Source: Ramazzottius varieornatus (lineage: Eukaryota; Tardigrada; Eutardigrada; Parachela; Ramazzottiidae). Taken from it: 64,000 nucleotides of DNA. The notes beneath the pieces are model-generated. The model was not told the DNA's origin and did no database searches. It saw only the letters and a list, made by a program, of their open reading frames with translations. Within the stretch, counting starts at the first letter, position 1. Each line of letters starts with the position of its first letter. The translations under genes and the position numbers were made by a program. Location of the stretch: positions 7,210 to 71,209 of the forward strand of contig BDGG01000018.1 of the NCBI GenBank assembly GCA_001949185.1. Reading direction: 5' to 3'. Shown in pieces: positions 1 through 11,137 of the stretch.

Positions 1-605
1 TTTGCTGCTTTTTTTTGCGCAAAAAGTTTGAGGCTACACAAGCCACACAAAGTTGTCCAGCTAAACATAAAAATACGGCCCTTCATAGTTTTTGGATCCA
101 AAATCAACGCCAGGATGGCGCGAAGGTCGCTGCGAGTTGCTCCTTGACGAAACCTTCGACTGCCTTGATTTTTTTTTCACCTGGTAGCCCAATGCTTGTT
201 GCATTTTTGGACAGCAATGCGCCAAGGTTTCGCGATGGACTGACCGTGCTACGCTGCTCCAAAAATAGGTTGTTTTTTGATGGTGGCGAACTTTATCATA
301 CCGGCTGATTCGTTGATTCTCTTTTCGGAAAGTCACGTGATCGCGTTGAACAAACATTGAGAATTAAGGATCGCTTTGAAGGTTAGGCATCAGAATGTCC
401 AGTCTAAAGTTATAAACTTTTGAGCGAAGGATTAGGGGGGTCGGTTTTTTCTTGTAGGCAGTGTATGTCCACGTCCACTGATGCTTGCTAAGCTCTGAGG
501 CCGTACATTTAGCGCACTGCCTTTGCGGAATCACCTATAGGATTAGGTGTGTACTGCATAACGTCTGAATCGAACTACCTGAGGTTCTTGAGGTTTTCCC
601 GACAG
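1..605. other. no supported gene
   Basis: Short open frames on both strands overlap each other without domain similarity. If it belongs to the gene ending at 1039, this stretch is intron. Confidence 0.5.
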
Positions 606-1039
606 ATATCAACTCCTTACCGAAGGCGGCAACCAGTCTTTCCCTCAAGGAGAACTGCCTCCCAAGTTCGCGGAGCCATGTTTGGGTGGCGCAGGCGACA
701 GAGGACGGCAAAGTGTACAACGGCTTTCCGTCGATGGATTCTGAGGAGGGAGACGATGATACACCCAGTCCATCCACACCCTTGAGGGCTCCGCAACCGC
801 CATGGAAAGCCCAACGCCTCTCGCTGGAGCATGACCGTCTACCGCGTTACACGTCACTGCGAGGACTGGACAATGTCGATATCGACGAAGTCTCCAGACA
901 AGACCTGCTCAATATGTGGTGGTTGGCCGAGAGCGATTTACGACTGCAGATTAGACAACTTGCCCGAAAGAAAGCTCAGCTGGTGAAACAAGTCTCCTTC
1001 GCGTCCGTCAAGAAATCAAACAGTCCCACTGATCTCTAG
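606..1039 (+). CDS. C-terminal exon of an unrecognised cytoplasmic protein
   Basis: The frame is open from a good acceptor (pyrimidine-rich tract ending in CAG at 603-605) to a TAG at 1037-1039, about 144 codons. The first part is Ser/Pro-rich with an acidic patch (EEGDDD). The last 50 residues (LDNVDIDEVSRQDLLNMWW onward, then Leu/Arg/Lys/Gln-rich) look helical and may form a short coiled coil. Composition and the clean acceptor make it coding-like. I do not recognise the family. No start codon or upstream exon is convincing in bases 1-605, so the gene probably begins outside the window or in an exon I missed. Confidence 0.5.
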
Positions 1040-1290
1040 TCTTTAAACTTGCTTCAGATGCTTGCGTAATTTTAATTTCTGACTATTTTAGTGGAGACAT
1101 TCACGTAAGTATGTTTACTTTCTAGAGCTTTTTTCTGTATTTTAATTGTTCTGACCGGAAACCCGGATGTATTTTCACTAGAGCAGGTGTTGTTTAGCGA
1201 GCCGACAACGGCAGGCCATCATCCGGTATTGACGTCTTTCATAAGAAGATTAACTGTCGCGACGAAGATATTCTCTGGTTTTACAGTTGG

Positions 1291-1341
1291 CCCGATATGG
1301 TATTAGCCTGGTATGCAATACCAGGCTAATACGATATCGGG
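1291..1341. repeat. near-perfect 24-bp hairpin
   Basis: Two 24-base arms (1291-1314 and 1318-1341) are reverse complements at 23 of 24 positions around a 3-base GCA loop. The only mismatch is at the ninth base of the left arm. It lies in non-coding sequence downstream of the gene ending at 1039. No longer terminal repeats or target duplication were found around it. A miRNA precursor normally has a larger loop and longer stem, so a palindromic transposon end or cruciform-forming sequence fits at least as well. Confidence 0.85.
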
Positions 1342-2970
1342 AAATGCGGAAAATTGAAAGGTGTGAAAGAGTCTGATAGTGTCATGAGACGAGCAGACAA
1401 CGGTGGCGACATCGGACCGATCACAGCTGCGCGATTCCGCTCGCCGTACCAAAAGCCTGTGATTTGCCGCTAATTGAGTCGATCGTCGGCAGACTTTATT
1501 TCGGGTCAGAAATATCACAACAAATAACCCCTTTGTCCAGGCCATTAAACGAAGGTAGATAACCCCATGCTAAACAGATCTCGTTCTTTTTATGTCAAGT
1601 TTAAATTGGTGATATGCAAAAGCTTCAGGAAAGCTTATTTGGTCAATCGATCATTTGCATCAACTGTTGTTGGGCAATTTTGTAGGCCATCAGAATCTCC
1701 ACTGAGGCCGATGACAGTGTCCAATGAAGACCGTGAAAGACTAATAATACACTTTACTCAGCATGGGAGCCGAACTCTCTGTAGCGATGTTTAGAAAAGT
1801 AATGCTCAGACGAGCTTCCTCTACTTATCGGCACCTGGTCGAACAACTCAGAAAAACTGAGAAAACCAAACCGCAGCGTGAGACAATAAAAAGTCGTTGT
1901 ACATCTCCGACCACGACGGGAAATATTAATGCATACCAGGAAGTCCAAGAACGGAATGGTAGACAACAGATTCTGATTGTGCATCAGAACACCAGAGACG
2001 CTCTGCTCATAACGCGGGTGGCCATCGGCAAAAGTGGGAGAACCGGCAACATGGCCACAACGGCAACATGGCCACAACGGCAACGTTATATGAGAACTTA
2101 CGTCATGGTGTTTTGGACACCCCACATGACGTAGCACTGGCGCCGTACCAATAGCTCAATTAGTAAATCAAAAGCAAGACCAAATTTTTGGCTTCCTTTT
2201 CTCGTGATCAGGGTCGACATAGAGATCATTACGTAACTGGCCCACAATCTCGGCAATTCAAAAGATATCAGTCGGCTGCGGGTCCGGAAAAAGTAATAGA
2301 GGAAAAGGCCAATTGTCCCGAAAGGATCACCAAAGTTTTCTTGTTCTGCCAGCTAACTTCAACTTCAATTTTCCTCCTGTTGGCTTTTGCCGTCAAGCCC
2401 GACAATAGGCAACCGCACCAAAAATGTGTCAAGACGGAAAACACTGTTTGACGACGAGTTCAGTCTTGACTCAGCAGCTACTTTCCGTCCACAAAAATGC
2501 TGCGATATCGGCTGTCAACTTGCTCACTAACTTCTAAAAAATTGGAAACAAACTGGCTCAAAAAAAGTGGTCAGGTCTCATCCTTGAGGGTTCCCTTCTC
2601 CCCTCTGGTACTTAGAAGCCGGAATTTGGTTGACCACCAAAGTTGTTTGTCGCACAGGTGGATTTCTCCCGGTTCTTCTGCGGTTTCGTGTAGCTAAGAA
2701 CCAGTACCAGGTGTAAGGGCTGGCTTCTAGAAAGCATGATGGGACCCGCGGCTGCGTTTATCCGTATGACGAGCCAGCTAGCAATTTTGTATGCAGCTGT
2801 TATGCTATGACTGATATCGATAATGGTGATTACGACACTGATTCTCGAAAGACCATGCCACGATGCCATTACTTTCGCTTTTCACATTCTTCGCCACCGT
2901 ACGAGTGCCTGGACAGCAACGCTATAGTATACATACTATGTCATGTATAATGGGCCGTACAGTGCCGTAC
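1342..2970. other. intergenic, with a short tandem repeat at 2044-2077
   Basis: No domain is recognisable in any frame. A 17-base unit (CGGCAACATGGCCACAA) is repeated exactly twice at 2044-2060 and 2061-2077, followed by a partial third copy. Confidence 0.5.
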
Positions 2971-3004
2971 TTCCTTGACGAACGGAGTTCCTTGACGAAC
3001 GGAG
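2971..3004. repeat. 17-bp direct tandem duplication upstream of the DM13 gene
   Basis: TTCCTTGACGAACGGAG occurs twice back to back (2971-2987, 2988-3004), about 60 bases upstream of the TATA-like box of the following gene. It may be a duplicated regulatory site or just a slippage product. Confidence 0.8.
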
Positions 3005-3063
3005 ACCCGATACACACCGTACAGTGACTGGCGCCAATTCGAAAGAAAGTGAAACCAAAATTG

Positions 3064-3100
3064 CGATATAAACAGCCTGATGTAGTTCTTGTTCAAAGTC
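3064..3100 (+). promoter_or_regulatory. probable core promoter of the DM13 gene
   Basis: TATAAA at 3067-3072 is followed 20-30 bases on by a possible initiator around TTCAAAG. That leaves a 5' leader of about 100 bases before the ATG at 3197. The call rests on motif and spacing only. Confidence 0.45.
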
Positions 3101-3196
3101 GTCCCACTTACTAACAATTTATTTTCTCTCCTTTCTTCGGTAGCGCTGCCTAGTTAGATTATTCGGCCGACTACTCTTCACTTCTCGACTGCAGGA

Positions 3197-5529
3197 ATGT
3201 TGCTGTGGTTCTTTGCCCTGGCAGTGCTGCTGATCAGCGTCCAGGCCACCGATGACGATGAGGGCCTGACCTGGCTGGGAACCTTTGAAACCTTGGCCCA
3301 TGGTGTTAACGGCGAGGTTTACGCCGAGGATGACCACACCCTAGTTATCAAGAGCTTCGTTTATGATGGCGAAAGTGAGGATGCCTTCTTCGTCCTGACC
3401 AAGACGGACAGTGTCGAAGAACCCTTCGAGTACCTCACTGACGAGCTGGGAAGTAAGGAGCCACTCGGAACCTACATGAACGAGGATATCCGCCTGCGCC
3501 TCCGACCTGGCACATCCATTGGAGATTATAAAACCCTCTCCGTCTACTGTAACAAGTACAAGGTATATTCCAGCCCTAGGAAACGCTTCCAAATATTATT
3601 ATCCAAGGATGGAGAAACATTTCAAACAATTTTAAAAAGATGACTTTCTAGCAAATTTCTTGACAGAGTAATTGGCTATTTATCCAGGTTGATTTCGGTC
3701 ACGTTGTATTTGGCAAATTTGCCAAGCCGTTGGTTCGTCGCATGAAGTCGCTGGGTAAATTTGTCAACGCAATGCACGGAGTATCTGGCCAAGTGATGGC
3801 CATCGATGAAAGCACCATCCTCATCAAGAATTTCAACTTTGATGGAGCCAGTGAAGGTGGGTGAAAGTTGTCCGTGTAATCATAATGCACAAATCACTGT
3901 ACGTTGTGCTGGTTTGAGTTTTGTCGGCCTTTGTGCGCGATCGTTCAAGCATCTGTCAAGCACGAGAAGAGCATGGCAAAGATCTTTGTGCGGGGCAAGG
4001 GTCATACACGTTGAATACCTGACTGGTTACCGGCCCGCAGCCAGCTAATATTCAATCTGCTACCCTATAGATGGTCAGTTTGTCCTGTACAAGAATCCGC
4101 AGATGATCAACGCCAGTATGGAAGTTATGGCCGACGAGGAAGGTTCGACCAATCCCTTGGTTCTCTACCGCGACATGGATGTTATTCTGTCGCTGAAGGC
4201 AGGCGCCAAGCTCTCCATGTACAAAGGCCTCTCCGTCTACTGCAACAAGTACCACGTACGTCCAACCGCGCCCAAAGCTCTTACAGTCTGTTCCCACCGG
4301 TCGACCGTGTGCCTTTGCAGATTAACTTCGGTAACGTCGATTTCCCGGCCAAGATGCGCCTACCTCGCGGTCCCCGCCGACGATCCATCAAGCCCCGATC
4401 TCTGGGTCAACTGCTGAACAACCAGGGAACGCACAACGTGTCCGGTACCCTCTTCCATGTTGACGAGAAGACACTGTTGATCACCCGCTTCTTCTATGAT
4501 GGCATGAGCCCAGGTAAGTCATAAAACTGGCCAAACCACCTTTCCTCCGCAAACTGTACTTTTGGAATGTACCCTGGGCAAAATCCGGTAAATACAAACA
4601 GAAGTTGTATGCCTGGGGGTAGCTGAGTCGTTGCGCTAATTACGAGCCTTTTCCTTTCCTTTCGTAGACGGCCAATTTGTTTTGAGCCGTAAAGATGTCG
4701 TGCAGGAGCCGGTGGAAATGCTGGCCGACGAACGTGGCAACACGGGTCCCCTGCGCAAGTACAATGGCCAGGATATATTCCTGACCATCCCCTCCGACCT
4801 GGACATCAATGACTTTAAGGCCTTCAGTGTCTACTGCGCCAAGTACAAGCTGGACTTTGGCCATGCCATCTTCCCTGTCGCCAACCAGAGCGAGAAGCCC
4901 TTCAGCCTTTTGTCCGCCAAGGTCAACATGGCCGGCGCCAAGAAGCTCGGCTCCTTCTCCACCATCGCCCACGGTGTCCAAGGCGAGGTCTACGCACTGG
5001 ATGAGGCAACCTTGTTCATTAAGAATTTCACGTACGATGGAACCAGTCCAGGTATAGAAACAGTCATGACAAAATACGAAGCATATCAATCTACGTGATG
5101 TCTTACCTCCAGTCCACATATGCATGCGTACCGTCAATATCGACACCTGATGAAATGTACGTTTTTCCACAGATGGTAAGTTTGTTCTTAGCAAGACCGA
5201 GACTATCGCCGAGCCTTTCGACGTTCTGGCTGACGAATGGGGCATGAAGAACGACGGACTTCTCGAATACAACGGCAAGAACATTGTTGTCAAGCTGAAC
5301 AAAGATACCAAAATAAGCGACTTCAAAGCTTTGTCTGTATGGTGCAATGATTACAAGGTACGCTGGTTATCCGTTCAGTGATTTTCTTCGAAGGACAGTT
5401 ACGAAAGGAGTTTTAATTATATGAGTTCTTTTGCAGCTCGACTTTGGCCATGTGATATTTGGACAAGATATGTCCGGTTTAGCTCAAGCCAAGGTTGCCG
5501 TTTTGAGCAGCGGGGAATCGATGTGGTAG
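3197..5529 (+). CDS. secreted protein with four tandem DM13 domains
   Basis: Seven exons join in phase: 3197-3562, 3688-3856, 4071-4255, 4321-4513, 4668-5051, 5173-5357 and 5437-5529. They give 524 residues with a stop at 5527. Residues 1-17 are a hydrophobic signal peptide. Four repeats follow, each with HGVxG(E/Q)V near the start, I(K/T)xFxYDG in the middle, and a single conserved Cys in SVYC or SVWC near the end, followed in three cases by DFGHxxF. DM13 is the domain of animal Skeletor-type proteins, where the near-invariant Cys is thought to serve redox chemistry; a redox role here is inference from family. There is no DOMON domain, membrane segment or GPI-like tail, so the mature protein is probably secreted. 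Repeats 2-4 are split by a phase-1 intron just after YDGxSPG; repeat 1 is not split. Confidence 0.9.
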
Positions 5530-6881
5530 ACGACGGACGACGACCTTCCTGCGTTCCTGTTTCCGCAACCTCTTTTAGTGAAAAAACCAAACTGCCCCTT
5601 TCAGATTTTCTATGTCGCTCGCATATTCCTTGCCTTCCTTCTTTGCCTGACATGATAGGGGCCTTCTCTTTTGTTGACGCTTTGTCGATCTGATTGCGAA
5701 GCCAGCCCATACTTCACTCCTTGTTACGTCTGTCTTTGCTTGCAGCCATATTCTGGAACGTCGAACGAAGAACGTGTTTGTGCAAACTAGTAAGAAAATA
5801 ATGCGAGAAAAACAGAAGAGGTGTATACCACGACCGTGCCAGAAATATAATGATAGCGAAGGCATCAAACAACACGACGGACTTGTTGCAGACAAAGAAC
5901 GCCAAACGATACGGCGCTGTGCTACCCACCATTAGTAACATTTTATCTCTTGAAAAACTCGCAACTGACAATGGAGAAACAGTAAGATGGTTACCCTACG
6001 CTATAATTAATTTGTTACGCGTACGTGCTAGGCATCGTGCGACAAGGAAGTACCGGGGAAAAAGCTTGCCTGATGGATATCTTTTTTACTTGTACCCCTG
6101 ACGAATCAATATTTATGACGTCTGATAAGCCAGATTAAGCTTAGAGGCGGAATTAACCTCCTTTTCTTGTCTACTACAGCCACATCACAGCAATAAGACG
6201 AACTTGCGGGATCATTTCTGCGGTGCATCGATCGGCTCTGTTTCACTTTAGTATTGCGCCGATAAATCGATAGTTACTTTCCATGAGGCCTCTCCTTTTG
6301 GTACAGGGAGCTTGAAACGATCGCTTACCTTGCTTTGATTCCAAACTTCATAAACGAGACGTTATATTGTTACGTAATGACTTCAAAAAGTACCTAGAGG
6401 AACAGCGACATTGTCCATAATCGAGTCTCAAGAGCTGCTCAAGGTATCTCTCACAACCCAAGGGCTCTCGAGATTAGCAACCTCCAAATGCCCTTTTACG
6501 AATGCTTATGAGGAGCCACTGCCACGCAGTTAAGAAAACAGTTGGAAGAAAGTGGTGGTGGATGGCTGTTTTATCGGAAGGACTTGTGGCTCGAGCGGCA
6601 AGTGATAATCAAGACGGAAGGATATTATGGTGTTCAAAGTCAAGATCACATTGCGGACTAGCGAAAGGTGTCAGCGAACGACCACAAGCAGCCTCCTCAT
6701 GATTTCGTTCCAGTTGACGATACTGCGAAAGAACCGACTTGCATTTTCGCATGCATTTTTAACTCAAGAACCAGACGATAAAGCTGTCAGGGTCAGAAGT
6801 CGAAATAAAAGCTAAGCAAACGAAAGAACGACGCTGAAATTTCTCTGTCAAGGCTGCAAACTAGCCTAGAACCGATTCGAG
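5530..6881. other. 3' flank of the DM13 gene, no supported gene
   Basis: Only short overlapping frames are present, without domain similarity, signal peptide or splice pattern. Confidence 0.5.
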
Positions 6882-7471
6882 TACACGCACGACGACATAT
6901 TACGGGCCAGTAAAAATTACGGGCCAGGCCCTTTCGCTGCGGCGGCACGGGCAGGTGTTACTTGCTACAAGTAAAAGCCAGCATCGAAGGCTGCACTGCT
7001 GTACGTACGTCCTGGACATTGGGCCGAGGAGCTAAAACATGTCATATTAAAATTGATTGTGTGGTATCTTCGACATAACGTTGGACGGTGCTGCGCGGAA
7101 GTTTGAAGACGAGCTGCTTCGCGTAGTGCCATTCGAATCCCGACATCAGATAGAGCATCCTTCAGGGCTTCTTCGGTGTATTGTCGATACCGTTTGGTCT
7201 TGAAGGGCTGGGATATTTTCAAGAACGCTCACGGAAAGGATATCGGGACAAGGAGTCCACAGCTTCTCCGAGAGAAAGTTGAATGGCTATGCACAGTGAA
7301 ACAGCTGTTCAGATGACGGCCACTGTCCATGACAATTTTCTACGGTTGAGTTTACAGCGTTAGGTCATTTGTCCGTTTTCTGTTTCTGACTTCCATAAAA
7401 ATTGTAAATTTGCCGTCTCTTCCGCCTGGCCCGTAATTTTTACTGGCCCATAATATTTCGTCGTGCGTGTA
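6882..7471. mobile_element. fold-back element with 48-bp inverted ends
   Basis: Left arm 6882-6929 and right arm 7424-7471 are reverse complements at 46 of 48 positions (TACACGCACGACGA at the outer end, ACGGGCCAGGC at the inner end). The 494-base interior holds no transposase-like frame. A diverged fragment of the right end recurs near 43780-43870 (TTTTCTACGGTTGA, GTCTGGCCC, CTTCGTGCGTC), so this is a dispersed family. The superfamily is not clear; I could not define a target-site duplication. Confidence 0.7.
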
Positions 7472-7555
7472 GTGTAGATATTCGCTGCCATCGCGTAGCA
7501 CGTCATTGTACACGTGATTCACTGCCTGCGCAGCGCCCAATGGGGGCATATTGTC

Positions 7556-7712
7556 ACGTACGTTTACTCACTGCGCGATGGCATCGAATATTGACAGTAT
7601 GTACCTACAGTTAGCTATGCACGGTCGTCGTCATGTTTGTGAAGCCCTCTTCCAGCTAAAGATATCAAGTTACTGTAGATATTCGATGCTATCGCGCAGT
7701 GCGTACGCATAC
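7556..7712. repeat. short inverted repeat around ACTGCGCGAT motifs
   Basis: 7570-7590 and 7680-7700 are reverse complements at 20 of 21 positions, with weaker complementarity extending outward on both sides. Related words (TAGATATTCGCTGCCATCGCG near 7475, GTACTGCGCGATAT near 7790) lie just outside. This suggests a small palindromic repeat inserted next to, or derived from, the fold-back element on its left. Confidence 0.6.
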
Positions 7713-8509
7713 ACCACGATGCACCCCCGTAGGGCGTTCCGCAGGCAGTAACATCGGACCGGGACTGTACTTCACGTGTACGATGACGTACTGCGCGATA
7801 TATGTACAGTAGTCGGATATTCATACTGAAACTGGGGAATAAACATGAGGTGGAGCTCTTCCATTTTGCCACTGATACCTGTGGAACCCCCCCCCCCCAC
7901 CAGGCTCGCTGCAAAAGTGCCAGTATGGTGCGCCCTACTCATTACAAAGTTAATATGGACGTTTTATTGGAGTTAATTACGGTGCAAGTTACCCTCAATG
8001 TTACAGCGGCAGTTTCGGCTGCCTCATTCTCCAGCATACCTTCGGCGGCGATAACTGGCGGCTGCATGCCACAACTTTCGGGTTGAGTCAAGCCGTGATT
8101 TTGGCCTTTTCATTCCCAAACACGAGACGACATTATCCGTGTGAACTTAATTAAAATTGAATCGAGTTTAACTTTGGTTAACGTGTGCTGGCCACTGGCG
8201 TCTCACGGTGCCACACCTTTCTTTCCTTCCCGTCCAAGCTTTACACTGTCTACGCTGCTGTCATACCGTTATACATCATTGGTTTTCGCACTCGATACCG
8301 GGTTTCGATACCGGGTTCGTAAATTCTTCCTCTCCGTACAACATAGCTTACATTCTCTCCGATCACGTTTCATGCGATGAGTGAACTTCATTTCATCCAT
8401 TTTGTTTCTCGTGTCGCTATACGAAGAATTACATGTGGACCCAAAGGCCAGTGACGCCAGCACTCAGCTCCGTTGAAGGTGTCATAAAAAAATAGTGGAT
8501 CGAAACTTG

Positions 8510-8780
8510 GGCAGGCAGTTCACTATCATTACGAAACTGTTCATGATTTACGCTGTCGTAACAGTAACATCAGCTAGTGCTGAAAGAAGCTTTTCGGTAC
8601 TTAAGCGTGAAAAAAACATGGCTCAGAACATCCATGAAAAACGAACGGCTGTCTGACTTGACGGTCGTTAATGTGCAGAAAGACATTGTCATCCCACACA
8701 CCGAAATAGCGGAAAAATATGTCTCTGACACGGATTTTGGTGCAGCAGCTCCCACCGCTACCACCAAGTGTGATCGTTAA
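8510..8780 (+). pseudogene. hAT transposase fragment (C-terminal dimerisation region)
   Basis: The frame starting near 8513 reads VTSASAERSFSVLKR, the hallmark of the hAT dimerisation region (consensus PVTSASAERSFSxLKRIKTWLR). The continuation KTWLRTSMKNERLSDLTVV is in the next frame, so a frameshift lies near 8606-8615. The second frame ends at 8780. The catalytic part upstream was not found. This is a dead remnant. Confidence 0.75.
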
Positions 8781-10060
8781 CCCGACGGACATGGCGATCG
8801 ACGAAAGCGAGGATGAAACAGAAGATAGCGACACCTGCGAGGAGTTTGACGATGGCGACGACATGGACTTCTTCGTCGGTCAAGACTAGCTCTGTCTCCG
8901 CTAACGCGTGTTTGAGTGTTATCAGTTCTTCGCTTTACTTATGCTTACCAGTATTGTGGGGATTATGGACTCAGATTTCCTTAACATCGGTTGAGTACGG
9001 TAGGCCAAACAAATCTTATGTCAGCCGGGGTAGTCTCGTACTCTCAGCCTCGATATAGTTCTCAGTTATATATGAATCCAAGGTTTTCCTTCTCTTTCTT
9101 GCTTTGAAGTACCGTACAACTACGTCTATGCTTGAAGGGTGACCAGTACGAGTGTCCGGAGCAGGAAGAAAGAACTCGCCAATCAAGCAATCAAGGTTAT
9201 CAGGGACAGTTTGGACAGCTTCTCATTCCAAAGAACAATGGCCGAATGAGCATATCCACCAATCTGCCCAACGTTCAGTTATCCAGCCTCAAAGTTGACA
9301 GGAAGTGGTTTTTTGGGTTTATCTCGGTAGCCGTTGAAAGAAAATGTTCGACGTAAGGGGGAAAATTGGTACTTTTTCCAGCATCAATTCAGTGAGCAGC
9401 TTCCGGAGCCAGCGTTTGGATTCTGAAGGGTACTTTGGACAAACGTATTTCGGTGTTAGTGCTTTTTTATGGCACCATAGTAGTTCATCAATCAAACCAA
9501 CGTAAATGTATATTCCAGTTTGAAGACCGTCCCATAACCAGAAGTTTCTTCCGGCCCTGTAGGTGACTATCCAACGATGTCCCTGGGCGTTTATCAACTG
9601 TGCTTGAGCAGTAGGTTTGAGGTTCGCAGCTGAAATCCATCGGAGTATATGGGTAAAGCGCTCGACCAGCTTGGTAGCATGCAGCTTTCTCCTATTACCA
9701 TAATGTCAAAAATTATGACCTGCCCCACGGTCCAATTCGATGAGCAGTTGTGGACACATCACTGCAGTTGAACCGTATAGTACTTCGGGCTTATACACTA
9801 TTCGACCACAGGCAGGCAGCACTTTCGACATTACAGCACATATATGACTGATATTAGTCAGTAAACAAACAACCAATACACATTAGGTGTCGACAGGCTT
9901 GGCTTTTTAAATCGGTTCATTTCGTGATTGGATGATTTAGTGATTAAAATCACGTAATATTCGGAATTCAAGCGTAAGTGTACCAAAGTTCCAATTTACG
10001 CAAAACCTTGATTATCGGGGTGTCTTCTTTGTCGAGTAAATTGGCGATCTTTCTGTTCCT
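8781..10060. other. no supported gene; carries a repeat shared with 41.6 kb
   Basis: 9815-9832 (GGCAGCACTTTCGACATT) recurs at 41636-41653 with similar flanking words. AGCAGTTGTGGACACAT near 9742 occurs as its reverse complement near 41598. A minus-strand frame at 9319-9597 has no recognisable domain. Confidence 0.45.
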
Positions 10061-10243
10061 ATTTGTCACTGCTCTTTATTCCGTTCGACTATTCTACGGT
10101 ACATGACGCCAATCCCTTCTGAAAGAAAGCGTCTCATCAGTGATCTAGAAGAGTGGGTGGTCAGACGAAAACTCATGAAGCTGAATCTAGACCTTGCCGA
10201 AGCGGATGAGGAGGAGGATGGAGCAGATATCGCGACCGTGCTG

Positions 10244-11137
10244 CTACAACTTATTTGCGCCACTCGATATCTCCTCGATACACCATTTTGGAGTAGTAAA
10301 TTGAACCTCATCGCATGGCAAATCATCTTCATGTATCAGACTGCTCAAGTCGACTTCCGGTGGCACAGTGTCGTTGTAAACTACTGGGCCACTTCCGTCA
10401 CTTTCCTGTTCCCATGAGCCTGCCTCCTCATCCGTTGCTCCTAAACTGTCCGACGTGTGCGGCGGAACCATTGATGCCCGATCGGAATAGACTGGATTTA
10501 GTCTATCCCAATAGGGACAGTGATTGAGCACGATACCTGCAAAAGCAATAAATTAAATCATCCAAGTGCAATGAGTTTTTCGTATGACGTAATCAAATGG
10601 ACATATAAAAGCATTAAAGCAGAGCGACGTCATCAACTGCGCAACTTGACGTGGGTAGGAATTTTACCTTGAGTTGTAGCATCGACCATCTTTTCCTCAG
10701 TAGGTAGGTCTCTCAGGATCAGGGTTATGACAGCCGGAACCAGTGCCACCTAAGAAGACCAGGGCGGCTTTGTATCCCCTCTCCAAGTTAACGATTTTGT
10801 TCTTCACCATCGAGCAGTCCCGCTGAACACCATGCTCAGCCAGGTAAACTGATATCTTGCGGTAGACCGGGGCCTTTGTCGTTCCTGTAGTCTTGAGTTT
10901 TCCCGTCAGGTTATTCTTCCTGGCGCCTTTGTACAGCGCGTAGTTAGCAGGATCTTCAAGCCATTCAATAAGCTGTCCTTCCTGCTCAGTCGACTATAGT
11001 CCGTGAGTGCGAGGTTCGTGAGAATCGACTCCAGCTGAGGTTTGCGAAGGTAAGTCGGCAGTAAGTTGTTGGCGGGACTTCTTGGGTACTGGCTGGCTCG
11101 TCTCAGCCGCGGTAGGGATTTTCTTGCGTCGCCTCAT
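10244..11137 (-). pseudogene. decayed gene with Myb/SANT-like DNA-binding domain
   Basis: The ATG at 11137 opens a basic N-terminus (MRRRKK). After 47 codons the frame meets TAG (10994-10996), then continues in the same frame into LIEWLEDPANYALYKG, KNKIVNLERGYKAA and GGTGSG. This is the pattern of Myb/SANT-like domains in transposon-associated and fungal-type regulators. A frame change follows, then a probable intron (donor after 10668, acceptor before 10536) and a second exon carrying NHCPYWDRLNPVYSDRAS, which ends at 10244. The in-frame stop and frame change argue for a relic. The function is inferred from domain resemblance only. Confidence 0.45.

Noticed and set aside
4640-5347. Minus-strand open frame of 235 codons
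   Set aside because: It is antisense to DM13 exons 5 and 6; the plus-strand exons show family conservation and proper splice signals.
7120-7150. ATTCGAATCCC word resembling a tRNA T-arm
   Set aside because: No matching acceptor, D or anticodon stems at the required distances on either strand.
9319-9597. Minus-strand frame with Trp-rich segment (FLYWCH-like at first sight)
   Set aside because: The Cys/His spacing of a FLYWCH finger is not present and no neighbouring transposase was found.
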